A model generated the notes under the pieces. The model searched no databases and was not told where the DNA came from. It saw only the letters and a program-made list of their open reading frames with translations. A program made the translations under genes and the position numbers. Below, piece by piece: positions 52,431 through 63,590 of a stretch of 64,000 nt of DNA. Source of the DNA: Pseudomonas sp. WJP1 (GTDB taxonomy: Bacteria > Pseudomonadota > Gammaproteobacteria > Pseudomonadales > Pseudomonadaceae); assembly GCF_028471945.1 (NCBI RefSeq), contig NZ_CP110128.1, positions 3,150,501 to 3,214,500 on the forward strand, in the 5' to 3' direction. The stretch's first letter is position 1. Every line of letters begins with the position of its first letter.

Positions 52431-53450
52431 TCAGACCTTGACGATCCAGCCTGCTGGCGCTTCGACGTCGCCGGTTTGCACGCCGGTCAGCTCTTTGTAG
52501 AGCTTCTGGGTGATCGGGCCGACTTCGGTTTCGCTGTGGAACACGTGCAGGTGGTCGTTGTAGCTGATGCCACCGATTGGGGTGATCACGGCGGCGGTAC
52601 CGCAAGCACCGGCTTCCTTGAAGTCCGACAGCTTGTCGATGAACACGTCACCTTCGATCACTTCCAGGCCCAGGCGCGATTTGGCCAGCTCGATCAGCGA
52701 CAGGCGGGTGATGCCCGGCAACACCGACGGCGAGTTCGGGGTGACGAACTTGTTGTCGTGGGTGATCCCGAAGAAGTTGGCCGAACCGACTTCCTCGATC
52801 TTGGTGTGGGTCATCGGATCCAGGTAGATGGCGTCGGCGAAGTGCGCCTTCTTGGCCTGGGAGCCCGGCATCAGGCTGGCGGCGTAGTTGCCACCGACCT
52901 TGGCCGCGCCGGTGCCTTGTGGGGCGGCACGGTCGTAGCTGGAGATCAGGAAGTTGTGCGGGGTCAGGCCGCCCTTGAAGTAGGCGCCGACCGGAATGCA
53001 GAAAATCGAGAAGATGAACTCGGGTGCGGTACGCACGCCGATGTTGTCACCCACGCCGATCACGAACGGACGCAGGTACAGCGCGCCGCCGGTGCCGTAA
53101 GGCGGGATGAAACGTTCGTTGGCGCGAACCACTTCCTTGCACGCCTCGATGAACTGCTCGGTGGACACCTGTGGCATCAGCAGGCGCGCGCAGCTGCGTT
53201 GCATGCGTGCGGCGTTCTGGTCCGGGCGGAACAGGTTGATCGAACCGTCCTTGCAACGGTAGGCCTTCAGGCCCTCGAAGCATTGCTGGCCATAGTGAAG
53301 GGCCGTGGAGCCTTCGCTGATGTGCAGCACATTGTCTTCGGTCAGGGTGCCTGCGTCCCACTCGCCATTACGCCAGTTCGACAGATAGCGCTTGTCGGTC
53401 TTGATGTAGTCAAAACCCAGCTTGTCCCAATTGATGCTTTCGTTACCCAT
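52431..53450 (-). CDS. ilvE: Branched-chain amino acid aminotransferase
   Basis: 339 residues of the type II BCAT group. HYGQQCFEGLKAYRCKDGSI, the PLP-binding Lys in AAKVGGNYAASL, YLDPMTHTKIEEVGSANFFG and EAGACGTAAVITPI are conserved. It transaminates Val, Leu and Ile to the keto acids and reverses the last step of their synthesis. GAGGGTGTC lies before the ATG at 53450. It is beside the bkd operon on the same strand, separated by about 240 bases with a REP pair, so the two work on consecutive steps but are probably transcribed separately. Confidence 0.95.
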   Translation of the reverse strand: MGNESINWDKLGFDYIKTDKRYLSNWRNGEWDAGTLTEDNVLHISEGSTALHYGQQCFEGLKAYRCKDGSINLFRPDQNAARMQRSCARLLMPQVSTEQFIEACKEVVRANERFIPPYGTGGALYLRPFVIGVGDNIGVRTAPEFIFSIFCIPVGAYFKGGLTPHNFLISSYDRAAPQGTGAAKVGGNYAASLMPGSQAKKAHFADAIYLDPMTHTKIEEVGSANFFGITHDNKFVTPNSPSVLPGITRLSLIELAKSRLGLEVIEGDVFIDKLSDFKEAGACGTAAVITPIGGISYNDHLHVFHSETEVGPITQKLYKELTGVQTGDVEAPAGWIVKV

Positions 53451-53595
53451 GACACCCTCTATCACTTAACAACCGCCGAAACGGTTCAATGTTTCTGACG
53501 TTTTCTGGATGGGGACAACAATACTTCATTCCGGACCCATTTCGCAGCCCGGACTATCGGATGACAGGCAGATAAATCGAGTTGGCCTCAAGAAA

Positions 53596-53661
53596 TCGCC
53601 AGCAGGCTGGCTCCCACAGGAGAATGCATTCCAAATGTGGGAGCCAGCCTGCTGGCGATGG
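53596..53661. repeat. REP pair downstream of the bkd operon
   Basis: Inverted pair (TCGCCAGCAGGCTGGCTCCC at 53596 and GTGGGAGCCAGCCTGCTGGC ending about 53661) of a third class with a GCCAGCCTGCTGGCGA core. It is between the lpdV stop and the ilvE start. Confidence 0.82.
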
Positions 53662-53692
53662 GGCCATCCCTGCCGCCATCAATTGTTCTGAA

Positions 53693-55075
53693 TCACAGGT
53701 GCAGCGCGTGACCCAAGGCACGCAACGCCGCTTCCTGAACCGCCTCACCCAAGGTTGGATGCGCATGGATGGTGCCGCCGATGTCTTCCAGCCGCGCGCC
53801 CATCTCCAGGCTTTGCGCGAACGCCGTGGACAATTCGGACACCCCGACACCCACTGCCTGCCAGCCGACAATCACATGATTATCCCGACGAGCGACCACG
53901 CGCACGAAGCCGCTTTTCGATTCCAGCGTCATCGCCCGGCCATTGGCCGCGAACGGGAAGCTCGACACGATGCAGTCCCAGCCTGCCGCCTTGGCTTCGT
54001 CCGGGGTCTTGCCGACCACCACCAGTTCCGGGTCGGTAAAGCACACGGCAGCGATGGCGGTGGGGTTGAACTCGCGGCTCTTGCCGCTGATCAGCTCGGC
54101 CACCATCTCTCCCTGGGCCATGGCCCGGTGGGCGAGCATCGGTTCGCCACTGAGGTCGCCGATGGCATAGACGTTGCGCATGCTGGTCTGGCAGCGGTCG
54201 TCGATGTTGATCGAGGCGCCGTTCATCGCAAGGTTCAGCGCTTCGAGGTTCCAGCCCTGAGTGTTCGGTTTACGGCCCACAGCGACCAGCACCTGATCTG
54301 TTTCCAGATTCAACGTACGATCATCGGGCGTCCTGACTTGAAGTGTATTTGTATTTGAATCAAAGCCTTGAACGCTGTGATTCAAGTAAAGTCTCACGCC
54401 AAGTTTCTTCAGTTCTTCATGCACCGGCTGGGTCAGTTCCGCGTCGTAGGCCGGCAGGATGCGTTCCTGAGCCTCCACCACGCTGACGTCGGTACCGAGT
54501 TTGCGATAGGCAATCCCCAGTTCCAGGCCGATGTAGCCGCCACCGACCACGATCAGGCGCTTGGGCACGGACGTCGGCGCCAGGGCTTCGGTGGAGGAAA
54601 TGATCGGCCCGCCAATCGGCAGTATCGGCAGGTTCACGCTTTTGGACCCAGTGGCCAGCACCAGGTGTTCGCAAATAATGCGCGTGTCGCCGACGTCGAC
54701 GGTTTTACCGTCAACCACTTTCGCCCAGCCTTGAATGACCTGGACCTTGTTCTTTTTAAGTAGCGCCGCGACGCCGGTGGTCAGGCGATCGACAATGCCG
54801 TCCTTCCACTCGACGCTTTTGCCGATGTCCAGCGTGGGGGCCGACACGGTGATGCCCAACGCCGACTGCTGGCTGTGATGCCGGGTCTGATGGAACTGCT
54901 CGGCGACGTGAATCAGCGCCTTGGACGGGATGCAGCCGATGTTCAGGCAGGTGCCGCCCAACGATTCGCCTTCCACCAGAATGGTCGAAATGCCCAACTG
55001 GCCGGCACGGATCGCCGTCACATAACCGCCAGGGCCGCCGCCGATGATCAGCAGCGTGGTGTGCAAAGTTTGCAT
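53693..55075 (-). CDS. lpdV: Dihydrolipoyl dehydrogenase (E3) of the branched-chain keto acid complex
   Basis: 460 residues. [20 protein letters not shown] binds [20 protein letters not shown] carries the redox disulfide, [20 protein letters not shown] binds NAD, and the C-terminal [19 protein letters not shown] has the active-site His-Glu pair. The last gene of the bkd operon, 3 bases after the E2 gene; Pseudomonas uses a dedicated E3 (LpdV) for this complex. It reoxidises the lipoyl group on E2 with NAD+. Confidence 0.95.
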   Translation of the reverse strand: MQTLHTTLLIIGGGPGGYVTAIRAGQLGISTILVEGESLGGTCLNIGCIPSKALIHVAEQFHQTRHHSQQSALGITVSAPTLDIGKSVEWKDGIVDRLTTGVAALLKKNKVQVIQGWAKVVDGKTVDVGDTRIICEHLVLATGSKSVNLPILPIGGPIISSTEALAPTSVPKRLIVVGGGYIGLELGIAYRKLGTDVSVVEAQERILPAYDAELTQPVHEELKKLGVRLYLNHSVQGFDSNTNTLQVRTPDDRTLNLETDQVLVAVGRKPNTQGWNLEALNLAMNGASINIDDRCQTSMRNVYAIGDLSGEPMLAHRAMAQGEMVAELISGKSREFNPTAIAAVCFTDPELVVVGKTPDEAKAAGWDCIVSSFPFAANGRAMTLESKSGFVRVVARRDNHVIVGWQAVGVGVSELSTAFAQSLEMGARLEDIGGTIHAHPTLGEAVQEAALRALGHALHL

Positions 55076-55078
55076 GAC

Positions 55079-56356
55079 TTACTCCACAAACAGGGTAGCG
55101 GGTTGTTCGAGCAGGCCGCGCACGGCCTGGATGAAGAGCGCCGCGTCCATGCCATCGACCACCCGGTGATCGAAGGAACTGGAGAGGTTCATCATCTTGC
55201 GGATCACGATCTGGCCTTTGATCACCATCGGCCGTTCGACGATCTTGTTCACGCCGACGATCGCCACTTCCGGCAAGTTCAGCACCGGGGTGCTGACGAT
55301 GCCGCCCAACGCGCCGAGGCTGGTCAGGGTGATGGACGAGCCGGACAGTTCGTCGCGGCTGGCCTTGCCGTTTCGGGCGGCAGTGGCCAAGCGGGAGATC
55401 TCCGCCGCGTTGTCCCACAGGCTGCGAGCTTCGGCGTGACGTACCACCGGCACCATCAAGCCAATATCGGCCTGGGTGGCGATGCCCACGTGCACCGCGC
55501 CGAGGCGGGTGATGACCTGGGCTTCGTCGTCGTAACGGGCGTTGATCTGCGGGAAGTCGCGCAGGGCCACGACCAGGGCGCGGACCAGGAACGGCAGCAA
55601 GGTCAGCTTGCCGCGGGTGGCACCGTGTTTTTCGTTGAGGTGCGCGCGCAGTTCTTCCACGGCAGTCACGTCGATTTCCTCGACATAGCTGAAGTGCGCG
55701 GCACGTTGGGTGGCGTCCTGCATGCGCTGGGCGATCTTGCGGCGCATGCCGATCACCGGGATCTGCTCTTCATCGTTGCGCTGGATGTAACCGCTGCTGA
55801 CCGACGAAGCATTGGACTGACCTTGAGCCAGATAGGCATCCAGGTCTTCGTGCAGCACACGACCGGCCGGGCCGGAGCCACGTACCAGACGTAATTGAAT
55901 GCCCAGGTCCAGCGCATGTTTGCGTACGGCAGGGGAGGCCAGTGGACGCTCATTGGCTTGGCGAGCGACCATCGGGCCCTGGCAAACGGCTGCCGGACGC
56001 GGTGCCGCCACCGGTTTGTTTTCCACCACCGCTTCGACTTTCGGCGCAGCGGCTACCGGCGCTTCCTTGACGGCCGCCGGTGCTGGCGCAGCCGACGCCT
56101 TAACGTTCCCCGCGCCTTCGACTTCAATGCTGATCAGGATGCTGCCAACCGCCATGACTTCGCCCGGCTGGCCGCCAAGAGCGATCACCTTGCCATGCAC
56201 GGGGGACGGGATATCCACCATTGCCTTGTCGGTCATGACATCGGCCAGCACCTGATCCTCGACGACCATGTCGCCGACTTTCACGTGCCACTGAGACAAT
56301 TCAACTTCTGCGATGCCTTCGCCAATGTCCGGCATCTTGATAACGTGCGTGCCCAT
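55079..56356 (-). CDS. bkdB: Branched-chain keto acid dehydrogenase E2 (acyltransferase)
   Basis: 425 residues. One lipoyl domain at residues 3-80 has the attachment Lys in VMTDKAMVDIPSPVHG. An Ala/Pro/Val-rich linker, the peripheral subunit-binding domain (SPAVRKHALDLGIQLRLVRG) and the catalytic acyltransferase domain follow; the His-x-x-x-Asp site is SFDHRVVDGMDAALF. It transfers the acyl group from lipoate to CoA. The start is one base after the E1-beta stop, so the genes are tightly coupled. Confidence 0.95.
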   Translation of the reverse strand: MGTHVIKMPDIGEGIAEVELSQWHVKVGDMVVEDQVLADVMTDKAMVDIPSPVHGKVIALGGQPGEVMAVGSILISIEVEGAGNVKASAAPAPAAVKEAPVAAAPKVEAVVENKPVAAPRPAAVCQGPMVARQANERPLASPAVRKHALDLGIQLRLVRGSGPAGRVLHEDLDAYLAQGQSNASSVSSGYIQRNDEEQIPVIGMRRKIAQRMQDATQRAAHFSYVEEIDVTAVEELRAHLNEKHGATRGKLTLLPFLVRALVVALRDFPQINARYDDEAQVITRLGAVHVGIATQADIGLMVPVVRHAEARSLWDNAAEISRLATAARNGKASRDELSGSSITLTSLGALGGIVSTPVLNLPEVAIVGVNKIVERPMVIKGQIVIRKMMNLSSSFDHRVVDGMDAALFIQAVRGLLEQPATLFVE

Positions 56357-57415
<1,059 letters not shown>

Positions 57416-57416
57416 G

Positions 57417-58730
<1,314 letters not shown>

Positions 58731-58837
58731 CAATCATAGGCCCGGCCAAGAAGAATATTTCTCTCTGTTTCGTTGCGCCCAAGATCATTTCCAGATAAAA
58801 AATCTGCATAAACATAAAAAACAGGTGTTTTTGTCTC

Positions 58838-59326
58838 ATGCGCAAACTGGACCGTACCGATATCGGCATTCTCAACAGTCTTCAGGAGAACGCACGCATC
58901 ACCAACGCCGACCTGGCCCGCTCGGTCAACCTGTCACCGACGCCGTGCTTCAACCGGGTCAAGGCGATGGAGGAACTGGGCTTGATCCGTGAGCAGGTGA
59001 CCCTGCTGGATGCCGATCTGCTGGGGCTGCACGTCAATGTGTTCATCCACGTCAGCCTGGAAAAGCAGGTGGAAGAGGCGTTGCAGCATTTCGAAGAGGC
59101 GATCTCCGATCGCCCCGAGGTGATGGAGTGCTACCTGATGGCTGGGGATCCGGATTACCTGATCCGGGTGCTGGTGCCGACCATCCAGTCGCTGGAGCGC
59201 TTCATGATGGACTTTCTGACCAAGGTGCCGGGCGTCGCCAATATCCGTTCGAGCTTTGCGCTCAAGCAGGTGCGTTATAAGACAGCGCTGCCGTTGCCGG
59301 CGAATGGGTTGACCCTGGGCACCTGA
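58838..59326 (+). CDS. bkdR: Lrp/AsnC family regulator of the bkd operon
   Basis: 162 residues. The HTH is [20 protein letters not shown] and [20 protein letters not shown], followed by the RAM/ligand-binding ferredoxin-like domain ([20 protein letters not shown]). Divergent to bkdA1 as in P. putida, where BkdR activates the operon in response to L-branched-chain amino acids. The gap between the two genes contains nested inverted repeats. Confidence 0.93.
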   Translation: MRKLDRTDIGILNSLQENARITNADLARSVNLSPTPCFNRVKAMEELGLIREQVTLLDADLLGLHVNVFIHVSLEKQVEEALQHFEEAISDRPEVMECYLMAGDPDYLIRVLVPTIQSLERFMMDFLTKVPGVANIRSSFALKQVRYKTALPLPANGLTLGT

Positions 59327-59339
59327 AAATCAAAAGATC

Positions 59340-60203
59340 TTAAAATTTGTTGATCGGGATCTTCAGGTAGACCACGCCATTGTCCTCCGCCGGTGGCAAA
59401 TTCCCCGCACGCACATTGACCTGTATCGCCGGCAACAGCAGCGTCGGCATGCCCAACCCGGCATCGCGTCGGGTGCGCATGTCGACGAACGCGGCTTCGT
59501 CGATGCCGTCGCGCACGTGGATGTTGCTCTTTCGTTGCTCGCCGACGGTGCTCATGCACTGCGGTTCGCGGCCCTCCGGCGGGTAGTCGTGGCAGACGTA
59601 GAGGCGCACGCTGGCGGGGAAGGCCAGCAGCTTGTGGATCGAGGTGAACATCTGGTGCGCGTCGCCGCCGGGAAAGTCGCAGCGGGCGGTGCCGACGTCC
59701 GGCATGAACAGGGTATCGCCGACCAGGATGATGTCGCCGTCGATCAGGTAAGCCATGTCCGCCGGGGTATGGCCAGGCACATGCAGGGCGGTGGCCTTGA
59801 GGTTGCCGATACGGAATGACTCGTGCGGGGCGAACAGGTGATCGAACTGGGAGCCGTCGACGCAAAATTCCGGTTCAAGGTTGAACAGGCGCTTGAACAC
59901 GCCCTGCACCTTGCAGATCGACTGGCCGATGGCGATCTTGCCGCCCAGTTCCCGGCGCAGGTAAGGCGCGGCGGACAGGTGATCGGCGTGGGCGTGGGTT
60001 TCCAGCAGCCATTGCACCTGCAAGCGGTGCTCGCGCACGAAAGCGATGATCCGGTCGGCCTTCAGGGTGTCGGTCCGTCCGGCAGCCGGGGTGTAGTCGA
60101 GCACCGGGTCGACGATTGCGCATTGTCCGCCATCGGTTTCGTAGATGACGTAACTGTAGGTCGACGAGGCATCGTCAAAAAAAGCTTCAATCAGGGCAGG
60201 CAT
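59340..60203 (-). CDS. MBL-fold persulfide dioxygenase-like protein
   Basis: 287 residues of the metallo-beta-lactamase fold. The metal ligands are THAHADH near residue 68, VPGHTP near 145, VGDTLF near 165 and CHDY near 205. The one-metal ETHE1/Blh-type persulfide dioxygenases use the same set and oxidise glutathione persulfide to sulfite. The divergent TSUP gene (a family of sulfite/sulfonate exporters) supports this role. Glyoxalase II-like activity is an alternative. It ends 13 bases from bkdR, on the other strand. Confidence 0.85.
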   Translation of the reverse strand: MPALIEAFFDDASSTYSYVIYETDGGQCAIVDPVLDYTPAAGRTDTLKADRIIAFVREHRLQVQWLLETHAHADHLSAAPYLRRELGGKIAIGQSICKVQGVFKRLFNLEPEFCVDGSQFDHLFAPHESFRIGNLKATALHVPGHTPADMAYLIDGDIILVGDTLFMPDVGTARCDFPGGDAHQMFTSIHKLLAFPASVRLYVCHDYPPEGREPQCMSTVGEQRKSNIHVRDGIDEAAFVDMRTRRDAGLGMPTLLLPAIQVNVRAGNLPPAEDNGVVYLKIPINKF

Positions 60204-60364
60204 GTGGGTTTTTCTTCATGGGCACGTCATGAGGGTAGTTTCATTTTCCCTGCGCTGACCAGCCCGCGATGCATTCAGTTGATGAAAAAAATTCGGCGGG
60301 CTCTATCCTGTCACACTATCGATACCGGGCGTTCCCGGCCTTTGTCATGGATTACGAGCGTTCT

Positions 60365-61171
60365 ATGTTGCTGGCGAGTCTTTTTGGGGTGGTCATGGGG
60401 CTGGTGCTCGGACTGACCGGGGCCGGGGGCGGCATTCTGGCGGTACCGGCGCTGGTGTTGGGGCTGGGCTGGAGCATGACCACGGCGGCGCCCGTTGCGC
60501 TGTTCGCGGTGGGCAGCGCGGCGGCGGTCGGTGCCATCGACGGCTTGCGCCATGGCCTGGTGCGCTATCGCGCGGCGCTGTTGATTGCCTTGCTGGGCGC
60601 GATTTTTTCCCCGCTGGGCATCTACTTCGCTCATCGGCTGCCGGAAAAAGTCCTGATGATCCTGTTCAGCCTGCTGATGGTCATGGTGGCTGCGCGGATG
60701 TTGCGTCGCGAGCGCAAGGACGAGGGGCCCAGCGATCATGGTCACGCCAACTGGGGCCAGAAGAACTGCATGCTCGACCAGCAGACCGGGCGCTTTTCCT
60801 GGACCGCCAAATGCACCGCGACCCTGGCGGCCCTCGGTGCGGTGACCGGTGTGGTCTCGGGTTTGCTGGGCGTGGGTGGCGGTTTTTTGATCGTGCCGGC
60901 CTTCAAGCAGCTGACCGACGTGCAGATGCGCGGCATCATCGCCACGTCCCTGATGGTCATCAGCCTGATCTCGGCCATCGGCGTGATCGGCGCCTTGCAT
61001 GCCGGGGTGCGCATCGACGGCTTGGGGGTTGCCTTCATCGTCGCCAGCATCGTCGGCATGGTCATCGGCCGAAAGCTTTGCGTACGAGTACCGGCGCGGG
61101 CATTGCAGGTTGGATTCGCCAGCGTCTGCCTGGTGGTTGCCGGCTACATGCTGTTGCGGGCAGGTCTCTGA
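60365..61171 (+). CDS. TSUP (TauE/SafE) family membrane exporter
   Basis: 268 residues with about eight membrane segments and two TSUP repeats: LGLTGAGGGILAVPALVLGL in the first half and SGLLGVGGGFLIVPAFKQLT in the second. The family exports sulfite, sulfonates or similar anions. Divergent to the persulfide-dioxygenase-like gene, it could remove the sulfite that enzyme produces (inference). Starts at 60269, 60347 and 60365 are in frame; 60365 begins at the first helix with a purine-rich GAGCG upstream, but the choice is not certain. Confidence 0.87.
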   Translation: MLLASLFGVVMGLVLGLTGAGGGILAVPALVLGLGWSMTTAAPVALFAVGSAAAVGAIDGLRHGLVRYRAALLIALLGAIFSPLGIYFAHRLPEKVLMILFSLLMVMVAARMLRRERKDEGPSDHGHANWGQKNCMLDQQTGRFSWTAKCTATLAALGAVTGVVSGLLGVGGGFLIVPAFKQLTDVQMRGIIATSLMVISLISAIGVIGALHAGVRIDGLGVAFIVASIVGMVIGRKLCVRVPARALQVGFASVCLVVAGYMLLRAGL

Positions 61172-61199
61172 ACCCGCAATACCGCGTCATCGTCGTTCG

Positions 61200-61306
61200 C
61201 CTGTAGGAGCAAGCGGGCGGCGATCCGACTTGCCGGCGAACCAGGCGCCGCGGTGTACCTGCAATACCGCGTCATCGTTCTTCGCCGGCAAGCCTGGCTC
61301 CTACAG
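61200..61306. repeat. REP pair overlapping the aldose-1-epimerase-like gene
   Basis: Inverted REP pair of the CTTGCCGGCGAAG class: CTGTAGGAGCAAGCGGGCGG at left and GCCGGCAAGCCTGGCTCCTA at right. The right copy is translated as the C-terminus of the neighbouring gene on the minus strand. Confidence 0.88.
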
Positions 61307-62177
61307 TTAGTGTGGGGCGGTATTGCAGGGTGAACGTCAATTCTGCCGATTGACCTTGCTCCAGCAAGCGCAACCCTGGCCGGCCGGGCAGGTGGTGCGC
61401 GTTGACCGGGTGGCTGACCGGTTCGATGCAGAAAAAACCCAGGCCTACCGGGCAGTAGAGCAGGTAGTAGTCGCTGCCGGTGGCCTGGCACTCCAGTTCG
61501 TAACCGAGATCGGGTTGCTGGATCAGGCAGTGACCATCCCATTGGCAGAAACCGTTGTCGACCAAGGTATCGGGCAGTGCCTTGAGCTGCCGAAAATCCC
61601 ATTCGGCGGGCAATGAACCCAACTCGGTCGGCAGCTTGGCGCTGTCGCACAACCACACTTGCCCAGCCGTTGCCTGCAGCCGCGTGCCTGCGCTGCGCGG
61701 CAGGTACGGGTGCAACCCCAGACCATGCCAGGCCGCGCGTTCGGCCAAATGGGTGACGCTCAATTCGATGCTCAGCTTGCCTTCGCTCAGACGGAAACGT
61801 TGGCGGGCGCAATAGGCAAAGGGCTCGCTGCTATCGAGTTGCAGCACGACTTCATCTGCGGTTGTGGAAACCACCTGCCACGGCTGCTGCCAGGCGCTGC
61901 CGTGAATCGGCAGGGGATCGGTGAGGCTGTTGGGTTTCAGCGGTTGCCAGCCATCCGGGCAGTCGAACCCCCCTTGGGCAATGCGGTTGGACCACGGCAC
62001 TAAAGGGAAGCAGCCCAGCTTGCCGGGAAGGCCGGTGTTCAAGGCGTGCTCATCGGCGTGGCGCAGCAACGGCTGGCCCGTGTTGCGTACGGACCAGTTG
62101 ACGATGCTGCCGCCGAGTTCGGGGGCGAGGGTGAGGTGGGTGAATGGGTCTTCGAGTTCGAGCAATGTTGGTTTCAT
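61272..62177 (-). CDS. Aldose 1-epimerase family protein with a REP-encoded C-terminus
   Basis: About 301 residues. LTLAPELGGSIVNWSVRN, CFPLVPWSNRIAQGGFDCPD (substrate Asn-Arg), HGLGLHPYLPRSAGTRLQAT (catalytic His) and PVGLGFFCIEPVSHPVNAHH (catalytic Glu region) fit the galactose mutarotase-like superfamily. The last residues, TVGARLAGEER, are read from a REP copy (61272-61306), so they are not part of the conserved fold, which probably ends at about YRPTL. The ATG at 62177 is preferred to a GTG two codons before. The TRAP transporter gene lies upstream, suggesting a sugar or sugar acid pathway. Confidence 0.85.
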   Translation of the reverse strand: MKPTLLELEDPFTHLTLAPELGGSIVNWSVRNTGQPLLRHADEHALNTGLPGKLGCFPLVPWSNRIAQGGFDCPDGWQPLKPNSLTDPLPIHGSAWQQPWQVVSTTADEVVLQLDSSEPFAYCARQRFRLSEGKLSIELSVTHLAERAAWHGLGLHPYLPRSAGTRLQATAGQVWLCDSAKLPTELGSLPAEWDFRQLKALPDTLVDNGFCQWDGHCLIQQPDLGYELECQATGSDYYLLYCPVGLGFFCIEPVSHPVNAHHLPGRPGLRLLEQGQSAELTFTLQYRPTLTVGARLAGEER

Positions 62178-62214
62178 GTTCACCAGCGATCAAGAGGGAA
62201 TACGTGGATTGCCC

Positions 62215-62284
62215 TTGTAGGAGCCCGGCTTGCCGGCGAAGACGTATTTGAGAACGCCTTCGCCGGCAAGCCTGGCTCCTACAG
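62215..62284. repeat. REP pair between the aldose-epimerase-like and TRAP genes
   Basis: Compact inverted REP pair (GTAGGAGCCCGGCTTGCCGG and GCCGGCAAGCCTGGCTCCTA) with only about 20 bases between the copies. It fills the gap between two same-strand genes. Confidence 0.88.
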
Positions 62285-62309
62285 TTAAAGCGTTGCGAGA
62301 TCAAACGGG

Positions 62310-63590
62310 TTACAACACCAAATGCGGCAACCACAACGACAGCGCAGGAATGTAGGTCACGGCCATCAACACCAGGAACAGCACGCCGTAAAACGGCAGC
62401 AGCGCCTTGACGGTTGACTCGATGCTGACCTTACCCACGGCCGACCCCACGAAGAGTACCGCGCCCACCGGCGGTGTAATCAAGCCGATCCCCAGGTTCA
62501 CCAGCATGATCATGCCGAACTGCACCGGGTCCACGCCGATGCCGAGAATTACCGGCATCAGGATCGGCGTGAGGATCAGGATCAGCGGCGCCATGTCCAT
62601 CACGGTGCCCAGCAACAGCAGCATGACGTTGATGCACATCAGGATCACGTAACGGTTGTCCGACAGGGTCAGGAACATCGTGGTGATCTTTGCCGGGATC
62701 TGCATCAGGGTCATGATGTAGCCGAAGCTGGCGGCGAAGCCGATCAGGATCATCACGATCGAAATCGTGCGCACCGTGCGGTGCATCAGTTTCGGCAGCT
62801 CGCTCCACTTGTAGTCGCGGTAGATGAACATGGTCACGAAGAACGCCCACAGCACTGCAATCGCCGCCGACTCGGTCGCCGTGAAGATCCCGCTCAGTAT
62901 CCCGCCAAGAATGATGACCATCGCCATCAGGCCCCACAACGCTTCCCCGCAAATCTTCAGCGCTTCGCGCATCGGAATGACTTCGCCCTTGGGGTAGTCA
63001 CGCTTTTTCGCGAAGATCAGGCACAACACCATCAGGCACGCGCTCATCAACAGGCCCGGGACCACGCCGGCCATGAACAGCGAGGCAATCGACACCGTAC
63101 CGCCTGCTGCCAGCGAGTAAAGCACCGAGTTGTGGCTCGGCGGGGTCAGCAGCGCTTGCACCGAACCGCTGACGGTCACGGCGGTGGCGAACTCACGGGG
63201 ATAGCCGCGACGTTCCATTTCCGGAATCAGCACCGAACCGACCGAGGCGGTGTCGGCCACCGAGGAGCCGGAGATCGCGCCGAAGAAGGTCGACGCCATG
63301 ATGTTGACCAGCGACAAGCCACCGCGCACGAACCCGACCAGCACCCCGGCAAACGCCACCAGGCGCCGGGACATCCCGCCCTCGGCCATGATCGCACCGG
63401 CGAGGACGAAGAATGGAATCGCCAGCAGGGAAAACTTGTTGACGCCACCGGCGACCTGGATCATCAGCGCCTGGAACGGAATATCGATCCAGAACGCGCC
63501 GATCAGCGCGGAAAGCCCCAGCGCGTAGGCGACCGGCATACCGATCAGGATCAACGCGATAAAACTGCCCAGCAGAATAAAAGCGTCCAT
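62310..63590 (-). CDS. TRAP transporter large permease (DctM-type)
   Basis: 426 residues, about 12 membrane segments. LIGMPVAYALGLSALIGAFW, ALMIQVAGGVNKFSLLAIPF, GAISGSSVADTASVGSVLIP and GMIMLVNLGIGLITPPVGAV are the conserved DctM motifs. It is the channel-forming subunit of a tripartite, periplasmic-binding-protein-dependent Na+/H+ symporter for organic acids or sugar acids. The small subunit gene precedes it with no gap; the binding protein gene must lie beyond the window. Confidence 0.93.
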   Translation of the reverse strand: MDAFILLGSFIALILIGMPVAYALGLSALIGAFWIDIPFQALMIQVAGGVNKFSLLAIPFFVLAGAIMAEGGMSRRLVAFAGVLVGFVRGGLSLVNIMASTFFGAISGSSVADTASVGSVLIPEMERRGYPREFATAVTVSGSVQALLTPPSHNSVLYSLAAGGTVSIASLFMAGVVPGLLMSACLMVLCLIFAKKRDYPKGEVIPMREALKICGEALWGLMAMVIILGGILSGIFTATESAAIAVLWAFFVTMFIYRDYKWSELPKLMHRTVRTISIVMILIGFAASFGYIMTLMQIPAKITTMFLTLSDNRYVILMCINVMLLLLGTVMDMAPLILILTPILMPVILGIGVDPVQFGMIMLVNLGIGLITPPVGAVLFVGSAVGKVSIESTVKALLPFYGVLFLVLMAVTYIPALSLWLPHLVL

